64,000 nt of DNA from an uncultured Pelagibacteraceae bacterium (GCA_902590345.1 CACIWK010000002.1:62001-126000); one strand, 5' to 3'; positions 35,390 to 43,818 are shown, counted from the first letter of the stretch. Notes: generated by a model from the letters alone, not told the origin. Program-made: numbers and translations.

Positions 35390-36094
35390 ATGTATATTAA
35401 AATCAAAAATAACCATATTGAACTTATCAAGTCTGCTAATCCATATCTGATTTTTGCAACAATTTTTGCATTTGTTATAGGCTTATATTATTCACTTATT
35501 CAATCTCCTCCAGATTATATTCAAGGAGATTCGATGAGGATTATGTATATACATGTTCCCTCAGCATGGTTTGCACTCATGACTTATTCGATTTTAGCTG
35601 GTTCATGTGTTCTTTGGTTCATAACCCGAAACCCTCTTTTTAATGTTGTTGCAAGATCAATTGCTCAAGTAGGAATGGTATTTACTTTAATGTCATTGAT
35701 AACTGGAAGTATATGGGGCAAGCCTACATGGGGTGTATGGTGGGTTTGGGATGCGAGACTAACTTCCATGTTAATATTATTTTTTCTTTACATCGCTTAT
35801 ATCTTTCTTTGGCAGGCAATATCAAATAAGGAACTTGCTTCGAAAATATCAGCAGCACTAGCAATAATAGGTTTTATCAATATACCAATAATTAAATTTT
35901 CAGTTGATTGGTGGAATACTTTGCATCAACCTGCCTCAATTTCAAAACTTTCTGCACCAAGTATTGATGTAAGTATGCTAATTCCATTATTTATAATGAC
36001 AGCTGCCTGTTTTTTATTTCTAGTAACAGTATCGCTAATTAGATTCAGACTTGTTCTGATTGAAAATAAAATGTTAAGGACCAGCAGCTTATGA
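35390..36094 (+). CDS. ccmC: Haem-handling protein CcmC
   Basis: A 234-residue membrane protein with six hydrophobic segments. The haem-binding WWD signature is seen in WGKPTWGVWWVWDARLTSML, and conserved histidines lie on either side in IMYIHVPSAW and WWNTLHQPAS. CcmC loads haem covalently onto the CcmE histidine. The stop overlaps the ccmD start (ATGA). Confidence 0.96.
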   Translation: MYIKIKNNHIELIKSANPYLIFATIFAFVIGLYYSLIQSPPDYIQGDSMRIMYIHVPSAWFALMTYSILAGSCVLWFITRNPLFNVVARSIAQVGMVFTLMSLITGSIWGKPTWGVWWVWDARLTSMLILFFLYIAYIFLWQAISNKELASKISAALAIIGFINIPIIKFSVDWWNTLHQPASISKLSAPSIDVSMLIPLFIMTAACFLFLVTVSLIRFRLVLIENKMLRTSSL

Positions 36095-36246
36095 ATGAAT
36101 TATTAGATATGGGTGGATACGCAATCTTTGTTTGGTCTTCATATGGTATTTTTTTCTTTTCTTTAGTTATATTTTTTTTAATCAATATATTAAATTTAAG
36201 GAAATACGAAAAAATGTTTAATAAAACAAAAAAGAAAATTGACTAG
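36091..36246 (+). CDS. ccmD: Cytochrome c maturation protein CcmD
   Basis: A 51-residue gene missing from the ORF track. It begins MNELLDMGGYAIFVWSSYG, where GGYA.FVW..Y is the CcmD hallmark, then has one membrane helix (about 19-36) and a lysine-rich cytoplasmic tail. CcmD is a small subunit of the CcmABCD complex needed for release of holo-CcmE. It overlaps ccmC by 4 bases and ccmE by 8 bases, which fixes its limits. Confidence 0.92.
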   Translation: MNELLDMGGYAIFVWSSYGIFFFSLVIFFLINILNLRKYEKMFNKTKKKID

Positions 36247-36676
36247 TTTAGTAAAAAGCAGATTAATTAAATTCTTCTTAAGTTTAATTATTGTTTTAAT
36301 CGCAGTATTGATAATCATTTTTAATTTAAGGGAAAATATAATTTATTTTTACGGCCCCACTGAACTTATAAAAAATTCAGATAAACAAGGTCAAATAATG
36401 AGGTTGGGAGGACTTGTATCAGTAGACTCTTTTCAAAACGAAACTGATAGTATTTTTTATTTCAGTATTACTGATGGCGAAAACGAAATTGATGTGAAAT
36501 ATGAGGGTATTCTGCCAAATTTATTTGCTGAGGACAAGGGAGTTGTAGTTGAGGGGGTTTATATGAATGATGGTAGATTTATTGCAAACAAAGTCCTAGC
36601 TAAGCATGACGAAAACTACATGCCTCCTGAAGTCATAGAAACACTTAAAAAATCAGGCAAATGGCAGGGTGAATGA
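36239..36676 (+). CDS. ccmE: Haem chaperone CcmE
   Basis: A 145-residue protein with an N-terminal membrane anchor (about 9-28) and a periplasmic beta-barrel. The haem-attaching histidine is His123 in VLAKHDENYMPPEV, with Tyr127 as the likely haem-iron ligand. RLGGLV (55-60) is also conserved. The start is TTG at 36239, inside the end of ccmD; no in-frame ATG lies between it and the membrane segment, and family members start at a similar distance from the anchor. It overlaps ccmF by 4 bases. Confidence 0.93.
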   Translation: MTSLVKSRLIKFFLSLIIVLIAVLIIIFNLRENIIYFYGPTELIKNSDKQGQIMRLGGLVSVDSFQNETDSIFYFSITDGENEIDVKYEGILPNLFAEDKGVVVEGVYMNDGRFIANKVLAKHDENYMPPEVIETLKKSGKWQGE

Positions 36677-38574
36677 GTTTATATATTTTTTATATTTCAA
36701 ATTTTTTACTACTTCTTTGTCTAACTGCATCACTAATACAGTTTGGTAAAATTTTAAATAATAAAATATTCACTAGACCTGGTATTATTGTGCTGGCCTA
36801 CGTACAGTTAATTTCAATATTATTATCATTTTTAATTTTAATTTATCTTTTTCTCATTTCAGATTTTAATTTTGATTTAGTTTATTTCAATTCTCATTCT
36901 GAAAAACCACTTATATATAAATTCTCTGGCGTTTGGGGAAATCATGAAGGAAGTATGCTTTTATGGATATTAATTTTGGTCTTATTTAATTTTTTATTTG
37001 CCCTTTCGAGAAGAATTTCAGAACGGTTTAAAGAGATAACAGTTGCGGTACAGAGTATTATGATCTTTGGATTTGTCGCATTTTTAGTTTTTTTATCAAA
37101 TCCATTTGCATTAAATCAAAATAATTTTTTTGACGGGATTGGTTTAAATCCTATTTTACAGGATCCACTCCTAGCAATTCATCCACCTGTGTTGTATATA
37201 GGCTATGTTGGTTTTTCTCTTGTGTTTAGCTTAGCAATCGCAGGATTAATTACTAAAGAAGTTGATCAGCAATGGGCTTCAATTGTTAAACCTTGGGTTT
37301 TTTCTGCATGGGCTTTTCTTACAGCTGGGATAGCTCTAGGTTCATTTTGGGCTTATTACGAACTCGGTTGGGGTGGTTATTGGTTTTGGGACCCAGTTGA
37401 GAATGCATCGCTAATGCCGTGGATAGCCGCAACTGCATTAATTCATTGTGTGTTGATACTTCAGAAAAGAAATGTAATGCAATCTTGGACTATTATTTTA
37501 GCCATACTTACATTTTCATTAAGTTTAGTTGGAACATTTCTTGTACGATCTGGAATTCTAAATTCCGTTCATACCTTCGCTAGTGATCCCGGGAGAGGTC
37601 TATTTATTTTATTATTTATTTTTCTTATACTTGTCTTTTCTTTTAGTTTATTTGCATACAACTTTGAAAAAATTAATAAGACAAGTAGTATGGGTTTGAT
37701 CAGCAGGGGTACAGGTATACAGGTAAATAACTGGCTTTTGATAACCATTTTAACGATTGTTTTCTTAGGAACCATGTACCCTCTTGCAACTGATTTATTA
37801 CTTAATAAGAGCTTAACTGTTGGGCCAAAATATTACTCAACGACTATAGCCCCCATCATAATACTTTTTCTTTTTTTTATGTTTATATCTCCGCGTTTGG
37901 GATGGACTGACACAAAACTCTATAAAATAATAATTCAAATGCGATATCTCATTATTACATCATTAACTATAACATTGATAATTAGTCTATATTTTGAATT
38001 ATTTAATTTGACTGAAACCTTAATTATCTTTTTTAGTTTGCTTTTAATAATTTCTTCTATGACAGCTAGTATAAATTTTAATAAGCAAAATATCTTAGTA
38101 AAAACAAATTTAGGCCAAAATCTTGCACACGCTGGATTTGGTATCTTGATGATGGCAGTTGTAAGTAATGCCGTGTATTCTGAGGAGAGAATTTATAATG
38201 CTAAAGTTGGAGATAATTTACAATTGCAAAAATATATTTTTAGTTTTGATAAAATAGAACAAGTTGAGGAAAGCAATTATAATTCACTAAAAGCATATTT
38301 CCTTATGAAAAAAGACGGGAAGTTAATAGATACATTTACTCCTGAAATCAGATTTTATTCAAATCCACCTACAATTACTTCAGAAGCAAGTATTTTGCAC
38401 AAGTTTTTTTCAGATATTTACCTTGTCATGAATGTTCCTCAAGATCAGCAGTCAATAAGTGTCAGAATGCATATCAAACCTTTCATGACAATACTTTGGT
38501 TAGGTACGTTAATGATAATCATTGGGGGAATTATATCTGCTTCCATAAGAATCGGACGTTTGAATGAAAAGTAA
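36673..38574 (+). CDS. ccmF: Cytochrome c haem lyase subunit CcmF
   Basis: A 633-residue membrane protein with roughly 15 hydrophobic segments. Its periplasmic WWD domain reads WGGYWFWDPVENASLMPWIAATALIH, preceded by GVWGNHEGSMLLWI and PPVLYIGYVGFSLVFSLAIA, all diagnostic. CcmF attaches haem from CcmE to apocytochrome c together with CcmH. It overlaps ccmE by 4 and ccmG by 11 bases. The length agrees with the family (about 640-660). Confidence 0.97.
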   Translation: MSLYIFYISNFLLLLCLTASLIQFGKILNNKIFTRPGIIVLAYVQLISILLSFLILIYLFLISDFNFDLVYFNSHSEKPLIYKFSGVWGNHEGSMLLWILILVLFNFLFALSRRISERFKEITVAVQSIMIFGFVAFLVFLSNPFALNQNNFFDGIGLNPILQDPLLAIHPPVLYIGYVGFSLVFSLAIAGLITKEVDQQWASIVKPWVFSAWAFLTAGIALGSFWAYYELGWGGYWFWDPVENASLMPWIAATALIHCVLILQKRNVMQSWTIILAILTFSLSLVGTFLVRSGILNSVHTFASDPGRGLFILLFIFLILVFSFSLFAYNFEKINKTSSMGLISRGTGIQVNNWLLITILTIVFLGTMYPLATDLLLNKSLTVGPKYYSTTIAPIIILFLFFMFISPRLGWTDTKLYKIIIQMRYLIITSLTITLIISLYFELFNLTETLIIFFSLLLIISSMTASINFNKQNILVKTNLGQNLAHAGFGILMMAVVSNAVYSEERIYNAKVGDNLQLQKYIFSFDKIEQVEESNYNSLKAYFLMKKDGKLIDTFTPEIRFYSNPPTITSEASILHKFFSDIYLVMNVPQDQQSISVRMHIKPFMTILWLGTLMIIIGGIISASIRIGRLNEK

Positions 38575-39088
38575 TCGTTTAAAATTTTTACCTTTGATCC
38601 TAATAATATTGTTCAGTTTATTCTTATTTTTTTCTTTAAATAATGACACCTCAAAACTTTCAAGTCCTCTTGTTGGAAAAAAAGTACCAGAATTTTCATT
38701 ACCGAACCTTTTTGGACAGGAAGAACTTACAAATTTAGACTTAAATAGTGAAAACCCAATTTTATTAAATGTTTGGTCTTCTTGGTGTATACCATGTCGT
38801 GCAGAGCACGACATATTAATGGTTTTGTCAGAACTGTATGAATTGGAAATATTTGGTTTGAATTACAAAGATAATAATGAAGAAGCAAAAAATTTCATAA
38901 ATGATCTTGGAAATCCATTTGTCAAAATTGGCTCAGATAATTCAGGAAGAACCTCTATTGATTTGGGAGTTTACGGAGTTCCTGAGACTTATATTATTGC
39001 CAACGGTATAATTATTTATAAACATATTGGTCCAATTCATATGAATGAGATGGAAGAGAAAATTCTTCCAATAATTAGGGATAATTAA
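38564..39088 (+). CDS. ccmG: Thiol:disulfide interchange protein CcmG/DsbE
   Basis: A 174-residue thioredoxin-fold protein tethered by an N-terminal helix (about 7-24). The active site is WSSWCIPCRAEH with Cys75 and Cys78, followed by GVYGVPETYIIANG with the cis-proline segment. CcmG reduces the haem-binding cysteines of apocytochrome c, directly or through CcmH. It starts within ccmF and lies 3 bases before ccmH. Confidence 0.94.
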   Translation: MKSNRLKFLPLILIILFSLFLFFSLNNDTSKLSSPLVGKKVPEFSLPNLFGQEELTNLDLNSENPILLNVWSSWCIPCRAEHDILMVLSELYELEIFGLNYKDNNEEAKNFINDLGNPFVKIGSDNSGRTSIDLGVYGVPETYIIANGIIIYKHIGPIHMNEMEEKILPIIRDN

Positions 39089-39091
39089 AGG

Positions 39092-39448
39092 ATGACAAAG
39101 ATAATTAACATATTTTTACTCCTTTTTTTGCTACAAAATAATGCCATAGCTGAAGACCCTAGGGCAATTGAGCTTTTTAAAGAGGTAAGGTGTCTTGTGT
39201 GCCAGGGCCAAACAATACATGAGTCTAATGCTGAATTAGCAGAGGATATAAAAAAACTTATTCGTGAAAAAATTAGTCAAGGTGAGACCGATCAGCAAAT
39301 TAAAGAATATTTAGTAGAACGATATGGCGATTGGATTTTGATGACACCGCCATTTAACAGCCTAACTTATATATTATGGTCTCTTCCATTCCTTATAATG
39401 ATAATTGGAGCTATTGCAATTTATAGACAAAAAAGAAGCCATGCCTAA
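39092..39448 (+). CDS. ccmH: Cytochrome c maturation protein CcmH (CcmL)
   Basis: A 118-residue protein with a signal peptide (about 1-20), the redox motif VRCLVCQGQTIHESNAELA with Cys34 and Cys37, the helix LVERYGDWILMTPPF and a C-terminal membrane anchor (about 89-110). It is the short form that lacks the TPR domain. No ccmI/cycH gene follows, so the TPR chaperone is either absent or located elsewhere. It ends the ccm operon. Confidence 0.95.
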   Translation: MTKIINIFLLLFLLQNNAIAEDPRAIELFKEVRCLVCQGQTIHESNAELAEDIKKLIREKISQGETDQQIKEYLVERYGDWILMTPPFNSLTYILWSLPFLIMIIGAIAIYRQKRSHA

Positions 39449-39520
39449 TTTTTGACAATTTGTAGATATCTTTTAAACAATTTGAAATTTTATATTATAG
39501 TGCAATTAAAAGAGGTGTTT

Positions 39521-39820
39521 ATGAAATCAAAAATTTATGCGTTTTTATTATTTTTTTTCCTAGGTCTGAATTTCACTTTTGCAGGCGGCATCGAAGATGA
39601 GACAAAAGATTATGAGGATGTTGAACTTACAACAAGAGAAGATATTTCTGAATTTCAAGAATTACAAGAGCCATTATATAAGAAGCTAGAAGAAATAGTT
39701 GCTGATGGATGTGACAGTGAAGGTAACGTTGTTAAATGGTCAGGTGGATGTGTAACTTGGTCAGGTGGCTATTTAGAAGATGGTGAAGAAGCCGATACAT
39801 TTGTAAGATACGGATCATAA
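39521..39820 (+). CDS. Small secreted protein with a tandem V(K/T)WSGG motif, unknown
   Basis: I do not recognise this 99-residue protein. The ORF-track start (39452) is replaced by ATG 39521 because AGAGGT lies just before it and it opens a signal peptide (MKSKIYAFLLFFFLGLNFTFAG). The mature part is acidic, with a likely helix around 38-62, and ends with CDSEGNVVKWSGGCVTWSGG, in which VKWSGGC and VTWSGGY form a short tandem repeat with cysteines 64 and 77. It lies between ccmH and the PagL-like gene. Confidence 0.65.
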   Translation: MKSKIYAFLLFFFLGLNFTFAGGIEDETKDYEDVELTTREDISEFQELQEPLYKKLEEIVADGCDSEGNVVKWSGGCVTWSGGYLEDGEEADTFVRYGS

Positions 39821-39830
39821 AAATCTTTTT

Positions 39831-40316
39831 ATGAAAAAATTATTTTTTACAATTTTAATTTTAATATCCTATGCATTTAGTTCTCAAAGCAATGAAGAAA
39901 ACATGTGGTCTTTTTCATTAGGTCAATTTGATGTAAATGACACATTTGACTCATCAGAATTAAGATTTGAATATTTGTATGGGAATAACTTTTTAAAAAA
40001 TAATTATGATCTTAAACCTTTCTTGGGTGTTATGAGAAACGGAGATAACGGAAAATATATTTATTCAGGTTTAAGAAAAGATATTGGAATTTCAGAAAAA
40101 TGGTTTTTTACTCCAAGCTTTGCGTTGGGATATTATGATCGAGGAGATAGTAAAGATTTAGGATATAATCTTGAATTTAGAAGTCAGATTGAGTTTTCAT
40201 ATAAACTTAAATCAAGTCGAATAGGATTTAATTTAAATCACATATCCAATGCAAGCATTGGTGATACGAATCCTGGGACAGAAAGTGCAACGATCTCACT
40301 CATAAGACCGTTCTAA
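39831..40316 (+). CDS. pagL: PagL-like lipid A 3-O-deacylase
   Basis: A 161-residue outer-membrane protein with a signal peptide (about 1-20), alternating beta strands and a C-terminal phenylalanine. The catalytic set of PagL is His126, Ser128 and Glu140 in Pseudomonas; here NHISNASIGDTNPGTESATI supplies His137, Ser139 and Glu151 with identical spacing, including the SNA triplet. PagL removes the 3-O-linked acyl chain of lipid A. It starts 10 bases after the secreted-protein gene. Its stop codon overlaps that of convergent ftsY. Confidence 0.85.
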   Translation: MKKLFFTILILISYAFSSQSNEENMWSFSLGQFDVNDTFDSSELRFEYLYGNNFLKNNYDLKPFLGVMRNGDNGKYIYSGLRKDIGISEKWFFTPSFALGYYDRGDSKDLGYNLEFRSQIEFSYKLKSSRIGFNLNHISNASIGDTNPGTESATISLIRPF

Positions 40317-41185
40317 TTTTTAATAAAATTATTAGAAAATTGCTCAGGATCAAAATCAATAAGATCACTGATTTGCTCACCACTACCAATTGCTAAAATT
40401 GGTATTTTTGTTTTGTTGGAAATTGATACTAGTGTTCCTCCTGCTGCATTGGAATCAAATTTCGTCATAATAATGCCAGTAATTTTCGTAAATTTATTAA
40501 ATTCTTCCACTTGTTTTAAGGCATTTTGCCCTGTTGTGGCATCAATCGATATTATTGAATCATGAGGAAGTGTTTCATCGTGTTTTTTAAGCACTCGGTC
40601 AATTTTACCTAATTGATCCATTAAATCAGTTTTGTTCTGAAGTCTTCCAGCTGTATCGATTATAACTACGTCAATATTATTTTTATTTGCATATGCAATT
40701 GACTTATAAACTACACTTGCTGGGTCAGATTTGTAAGCATCTCTTACAAAGTCCGTTCCTATTTTATCAGCCCATTCATTCAATTGTTCTGCAGCCGCTG
40801 CTCTAAAGGTATCAGCAGCAACCAGCAGAACATTTTTTTTCTCTTTTTGAAATTGATTTGCCAGTTTTGCAATTGTTGTAGTTTTACCTGAACCATTTAC
40901 GCCTACCATTAATATAACGTAGGGTTTTACGTTATTTTTATAGTCAATTTTTTTTATATTTGTTGATACAATTTCATTTATAATTTTACTAAGAGATGAT
41001 TGGATTTCTTCCAGCGAAGGGGCATTAGAAAATTTTTCATTTGCTAATTTTGATGTAATGAGTTCTGATGTTTCAACATCAACGTCAGAAGTAATGAGAA
41101 GATCTTCAAAATCCTGTATTGTATTTTGATCAACTTTTTGATTTACAAATACTTTTGCTAGGCCGGATTTTAAACTCTTAAACAA
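40313..41185 (-). CDS. ftsY: Signal recognition particle receptor FtsY
   Basis: FtsY is the membrane-docking GTPase of the SRP pathway. The 290-residue protein is close to a bare NG core: the helical N part (about 1-80), then GVNGSGKTTTIAKLANQF (P-loop), ADTFRAAAAEQL, DTAGRLQNKTDLMDQL, TKFDSNAAGGT and the closing GSGEQISDLIDFDP. The long acidic A domain of E. coli FtsY is absent, as in many alphaproteobacteria. It overlaps mtaB by 8 bases on the same strand. Its partner Ffh is encoded at 43819. Confidence 0.96.
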   Translation of the reverse strand: MFKSLKSGLAKVFVNQKVDQNTIQDFEDLLITSDVDVETSELITSKLANEKFSNAPSLEEIQSSLSKIINEIVSTNIKKIDYKNNVKPYVILMVGVNGSGKTTTIAKLANQFQKEKKNVLLVAADTFRAAAAEQLNEWADKIGTDFVRDAYKSDPASVVYKSIAYANKNNIDVVIIDTAGRLQNKTDLMDQLGKIDRVLKKHDETLPHDSIISIDATTGQNALKQVEEFNKFTKITGIIMTKFDSNAAGGTLVSISNKTKIPILAIGSGEQISDLIDFDPEQFSNNFIKN

Positions 41186-42434
41186 TTATATTTCCAATTA
41201 AGCCTTCTTGACGCTTTCCAGTGACAAGCATTTTTATTATTTTACCCGCTTCAAAATTGTCATCGAGACAGACCTTTGCAAATGTATCTGATCTGCCTTG
41301 ATTTTGACTCTCAACAATAAGGTTAATCTCTTTATTTTTAAGCTTATCGTAGTGCTCGGTAATCTTTCGCTCGCCAATATTTCTGAGTATTTTTGCTCTT
41401 TTTTTTATAATTTCTCGATCTAATTGAGGCATTCTAGCGGCGGGCGTTCCATCTCTTGGTGAAAATGGAAATACGTGCAAAAAAGTAATATTACAATCAT
41501 CTATAAGACGCACTGAATTTAGAAACATTTCCTCCGTTTCTGTTGGAAATCCAGCAATTAAATCTGCACCAAATACAATATCAGGTCTAACAGCTCTGAT
41601 GCGCTCTATTGCATTAATTGCATCTTCTCTTGAATGTCTTCTTTTCATTCTTTTTAAAATCATATTATCGCCAGCCTGCAGAGATAAATGAATATGAGGA
41701 AGTAAACGTTTCTCGCTACCGTAAAGATTTATTAATTCATCATCTATTTCTGCGATATCAAGTGATGACAGTCTCAGTCTGTTAAGTTGAGGCAACCTAT
41801 TGAGAATAGTTTTTACTAACTTTGACAATGAAATTTTTTTCTCAAAATCACTACCGTAGCTTGTGAGATCAACGCCAGTTAGCACTATCTCCTTGTAGTT
41901 CTTCTTTAGAAGTAACTTTATTTGTTTTATAATATTTTTTGGATCCACACTTCTTGAATTTCCTCGTCCATATGGAATAATACAAAATGTACACCTATGA
42001 TCACATCCATTTTGTATTTGTACAAATCCTCTTATTCTGTTTTTAACTTTACTTATAATTGGTGAAATTGCCTGTTCATTTTCGAATATATCTCCTACTA
42101 AATTTACGGGCTTATTACTTTCTCTTATAGTTTTATAGGTTGAGGATTCTAATTTTTCTTTATTTCCAATGATGGAGTCAACTTCGCTCATTGCTTCAAA
42201 ATCTTTTTTATGTATCTGTGCAGCACAACCAGTAAGAACGACTTGACTTTGTTGATTTTCTTTTTTTACTTTTCTAATTTCATTTTTCAGATCAGCGATA
42301 GTTTTATTTGTAACAGCGCAACTATTAATAAAAATATGGTTCTGAAGATTGTTATCTTTTGCGTATTTTCTTATAACTTCAGACTCATAAAAATTCAGTC
42401 TACATCCGTAAGTTTTAATTTCTGGATCTTTCAT
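41178..42434 (-). CDS. mtaB: tRNA t6A37 methylthiotransferase MtaB
   Basis: MtaB converts t6A37 to ms2t6A37 in tRNA. The 418-residue protein has the UPF0004 domain with cysteines in TYGCRLNFYESEV, FINSCAVTN and VLTGCAAQ, the radical-SAM CDHRCTFCIIPYGRGNSRSV, then HIHLSLQAGDN and FGADLIAGFPTETEEMF. A C-terminal TRAM-like segment follows. TsaD, encoded at 10415-11497, makes its t6A substrate. It overlaps the DCC gene by 20 bases and ftsY by 8. Confidence 0.95.
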   Translation of the reverse strand: MKDPEIKTYGCRLNFYESEVIRKYAKDNNLQNHIFINSCAVTNKTIADLKNEIRKVKKENQQSQVVLTGCAAQIHKKDFEAMSEVDSIIGNKEKLESSTYKTIRESNKPVNLVGDIFENEQAISPIISKVKNRIRGFVQIQNGCDHRCTFCIIPYGRGNSRSVDPKNIIKQIKLLLKKNYKEIVLTGVDLTSYGSDFEKKISLSKLVKTILNRLPQLNRLRLSSLDIAEIDDELINLYGSEKRLLPHIHLSLQAGDNMILKRMKRRHSREDAINAIERIRAVRPDIVFGADLIAGFPTETEEMFLNSVRLIDDCNITFLHVFPFSPRDGTPAARMPQLDREIIKKRAKILRNIGERKITEHYDKLKNKEINLIVESQNQGRSDTFAKVCLDDNFEAGKIIKMLVTGKRQEGLIGNIIV

Positions 42435-42801
42435 TACTTATTTGATTTCGATTTTTTAAATATAGAGTAAATGCAAGAACTTCATACAATATATGACTCA
42501 TATGATAGATAAGAGGCAATTTAATAAAATTATAAAGCCATTTATACCTTGGAAGTTGAGACCATATCAGTAAAAAAGCATCGATTCCTTCTAATATCTT
42601 TCCATCATGTTTGGCATGAAGACGTCTTATCAATTGACTTGGTTCTTTTGAAGTTTCCTTTTCAGCAACTTTATTTTGAGTAACATCGACCCAATCAATA
42701 ACATTATTAAGTTTCTTATAGTGGTTTATTTCAAACCTACAGATACTGCATGAGTTATTGAAGTATATTTTAGTATTTTTTTTTGAATTTTTATTTCTCA
42801 C
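42415..42801 (-). CDS. DCC family (DUF393) thiol-disulfide oxidoreductase-like protein
   Basis: A 128-residue protein with a thioredoxin-like opening, KIYFNNSCSICRFEINHYKKL, which resembles the DxxCxxC motif of DUF393 but with N in place of D. Later LHAKHDGKILEGIDAFLLIWSQLPRYKWL is also family-typical. These proteins are presumed redox-active, but substrates are not known. It overlaps dapF by 4 bases and mtaB by 20, so the whole minus-strand run dapF-DCC-mtaB-ftsY is one operon. Confidence 0.8.
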   Translation of the reverse strand: MRNKNSKKNTKIYFNNSCSICRFEINHYKKLNNVIDWVDVTQNKVAEKETSKEPSQLIRRLHAKHDGKILEGIDAFLLIWSQLPRYKWLYNFIKLPLIYHMSHILYEVLAFTLYLKNRNQISNERSRN

Positions 42802-43622
42802 AGCTTATATTCATCAGTAAAATTTATCTCAGTTGGACCAGTCATAATAATATTATCACTACTTTCGTAATATATTTCTAAATCGCCCCCTGGCAATGTT
42901 ACTGTCACCTTATTTTTTATCACTCCCATTTCAACTCCTGCTACAGCTGTTGCGCAAGCAGCCGTACCACAAGCATTTGTTTTTCCTGCACCCCTCTCCC
43001 ATACGTTTAGTACAATGTGATTATCACTTTTTAACTTTGCAAAACTCACATTTATTTTTTCAGGAAATAAACTATCGTTTTCAATTAATGATCCAAAACT
43101 TTCAATATCATATTTTTCAATTTCATCATCAAAAAATATAATATGTGGATTACCAATATTAACCAAAAATGGTTTTTTTAGAGTAAGGTCTCTGATTGAA
43201 AAATTTATATCTTCTGGATCGACATCTTTAGTTAAAGGTATTTCATCCCATTTGAATTTTGGCTTGCCCATATTTACACTAACTGTGACATCATCAATCT
43301 TTTCACATGAAATTGTTCTTTCACGTGTTGTTAAGTTTATTTTCTCGCTCTTTGTTTCTTTCATTAAAAAGTTTGCAACACAACGCGAGCCATTTCCACA
43401 AGCATCTATTTCACTTCCATCTGAATTAAAAAATTTAATTAGTGGATCGCTGTTATCTTGTGACTTTCTAATCATGATTAATTGATCGCAGCCAACTCCG
43501 TCTGTTCTGTTACAAATTAATTTTATTTGTTTTTCTGATAAATCAAATTCAGATACTCTTTGATCAATAACAACAAAATCATTTCCAAGGCCATTCATCT
43601 TTACGAACTTAAACTCGTGCAT
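42798..43622 (-). CDS. dapF: Diaminopimelate epimerase
   Basis: DapF makes meso-diaminopimelate for lysine and peptidoglycan. The 274-residue form begins MHEFKFVKMNGLGNDFVVID; the ORF track extends to a TTG at 43643, but ATG 43622 matches the family start better. The catalytic cysteines lie in DACGNGSRCVANFL and WERGAGKTNACGTAACATAVA. VNIGNPHIIFF and VTLPGGDLEI are conserved. It heads the minus-strand operon and is divergent from ffh across about 196 bases that contain the structured leader. Confidence 0.95.
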   Translation of the reverse strand: MHEFKFVKMNGLGNDFVVIDQRVSEFDLSEKQIKLICNRTDGVGCDQLIMIRKSQDNSDPLIKFFNSDGSEIDACGNGSRCVANFLMKETKSEKINLTTRERTISCEKIDDVTVSVNMGKPKFKWDEIPLTKDVDPEDINFSIRDLTLKKPFLVNIGNPHIIFFDDEIEKYDIESFGSLIENDSLFPEKINVSFAKLKSDNHIVLNVWERGAGKTNACGTAACATAVAGVEMGVIKNKVTVTLPGGDLEIYYESSDNIIMTGPTEINFTDEYKL

Positions 43623-43705
43623 AAACACTTTATATTGAGCCAATTTTGATTTTTCCAGTAAATAAGAAATTAAATGAATCTTGACATTAACTTACTGAAG
43701 TAATA

Positions 43706-43815
43706 AAACTCAGGTTTTCCGTCAGAAATATTATTTCTGCGGTGCCATAAATAAAGGTATCGACACCAGTCAGCGAGTTTCGCCCATTGGTGCACTACCT
43801 GCTGAAGGAGAGTTT
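43706..43815 (+). promoter_or_regulatory. Structured RNA leader of ffh, candidate cis-regulatory element
   Basis: A dense set of pairings ends at the ffh ribosome site. AAACTC (43706-43711) pairs with GAGTTT (43810-43815) and AGGT (43712-43715) with ACCT (43797-43800), closing a domain whose 3' internal loop holds AAGGAG (43805-43810). Inside, CCG-T-CAGAAAT / ATTTCTG-CGG (43719-43742) is one hairpin, and CACCA..GCGA / TCGC..TGGTG (43764-43792) another. GGTG (43741-43744) could instead pair with CACC (43764-43767), giving mutually exclusive folds. I recall that a conserved RNA motif upstream of ffh has been reported in marine alphaproteobacteria, but I cannot verify a match here. It lacks the 4.5S RNA core, so it is not the SRP RNA. 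Confidence 0.65.
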
Positions 43816-43818
43816 ATT

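Noticed and set aside
43680-43818. SRP (4.5S) RNA gene next to ffh
   Set aside because: The region is strongly structured, but it lacks the conserved GGTCAGGTCCGGAAGGAAGCAGCC-type core and GGAA tetraloop of 4.5S RNA, and it runs into the ffh ribosome site, so a cis leader is the better reading.
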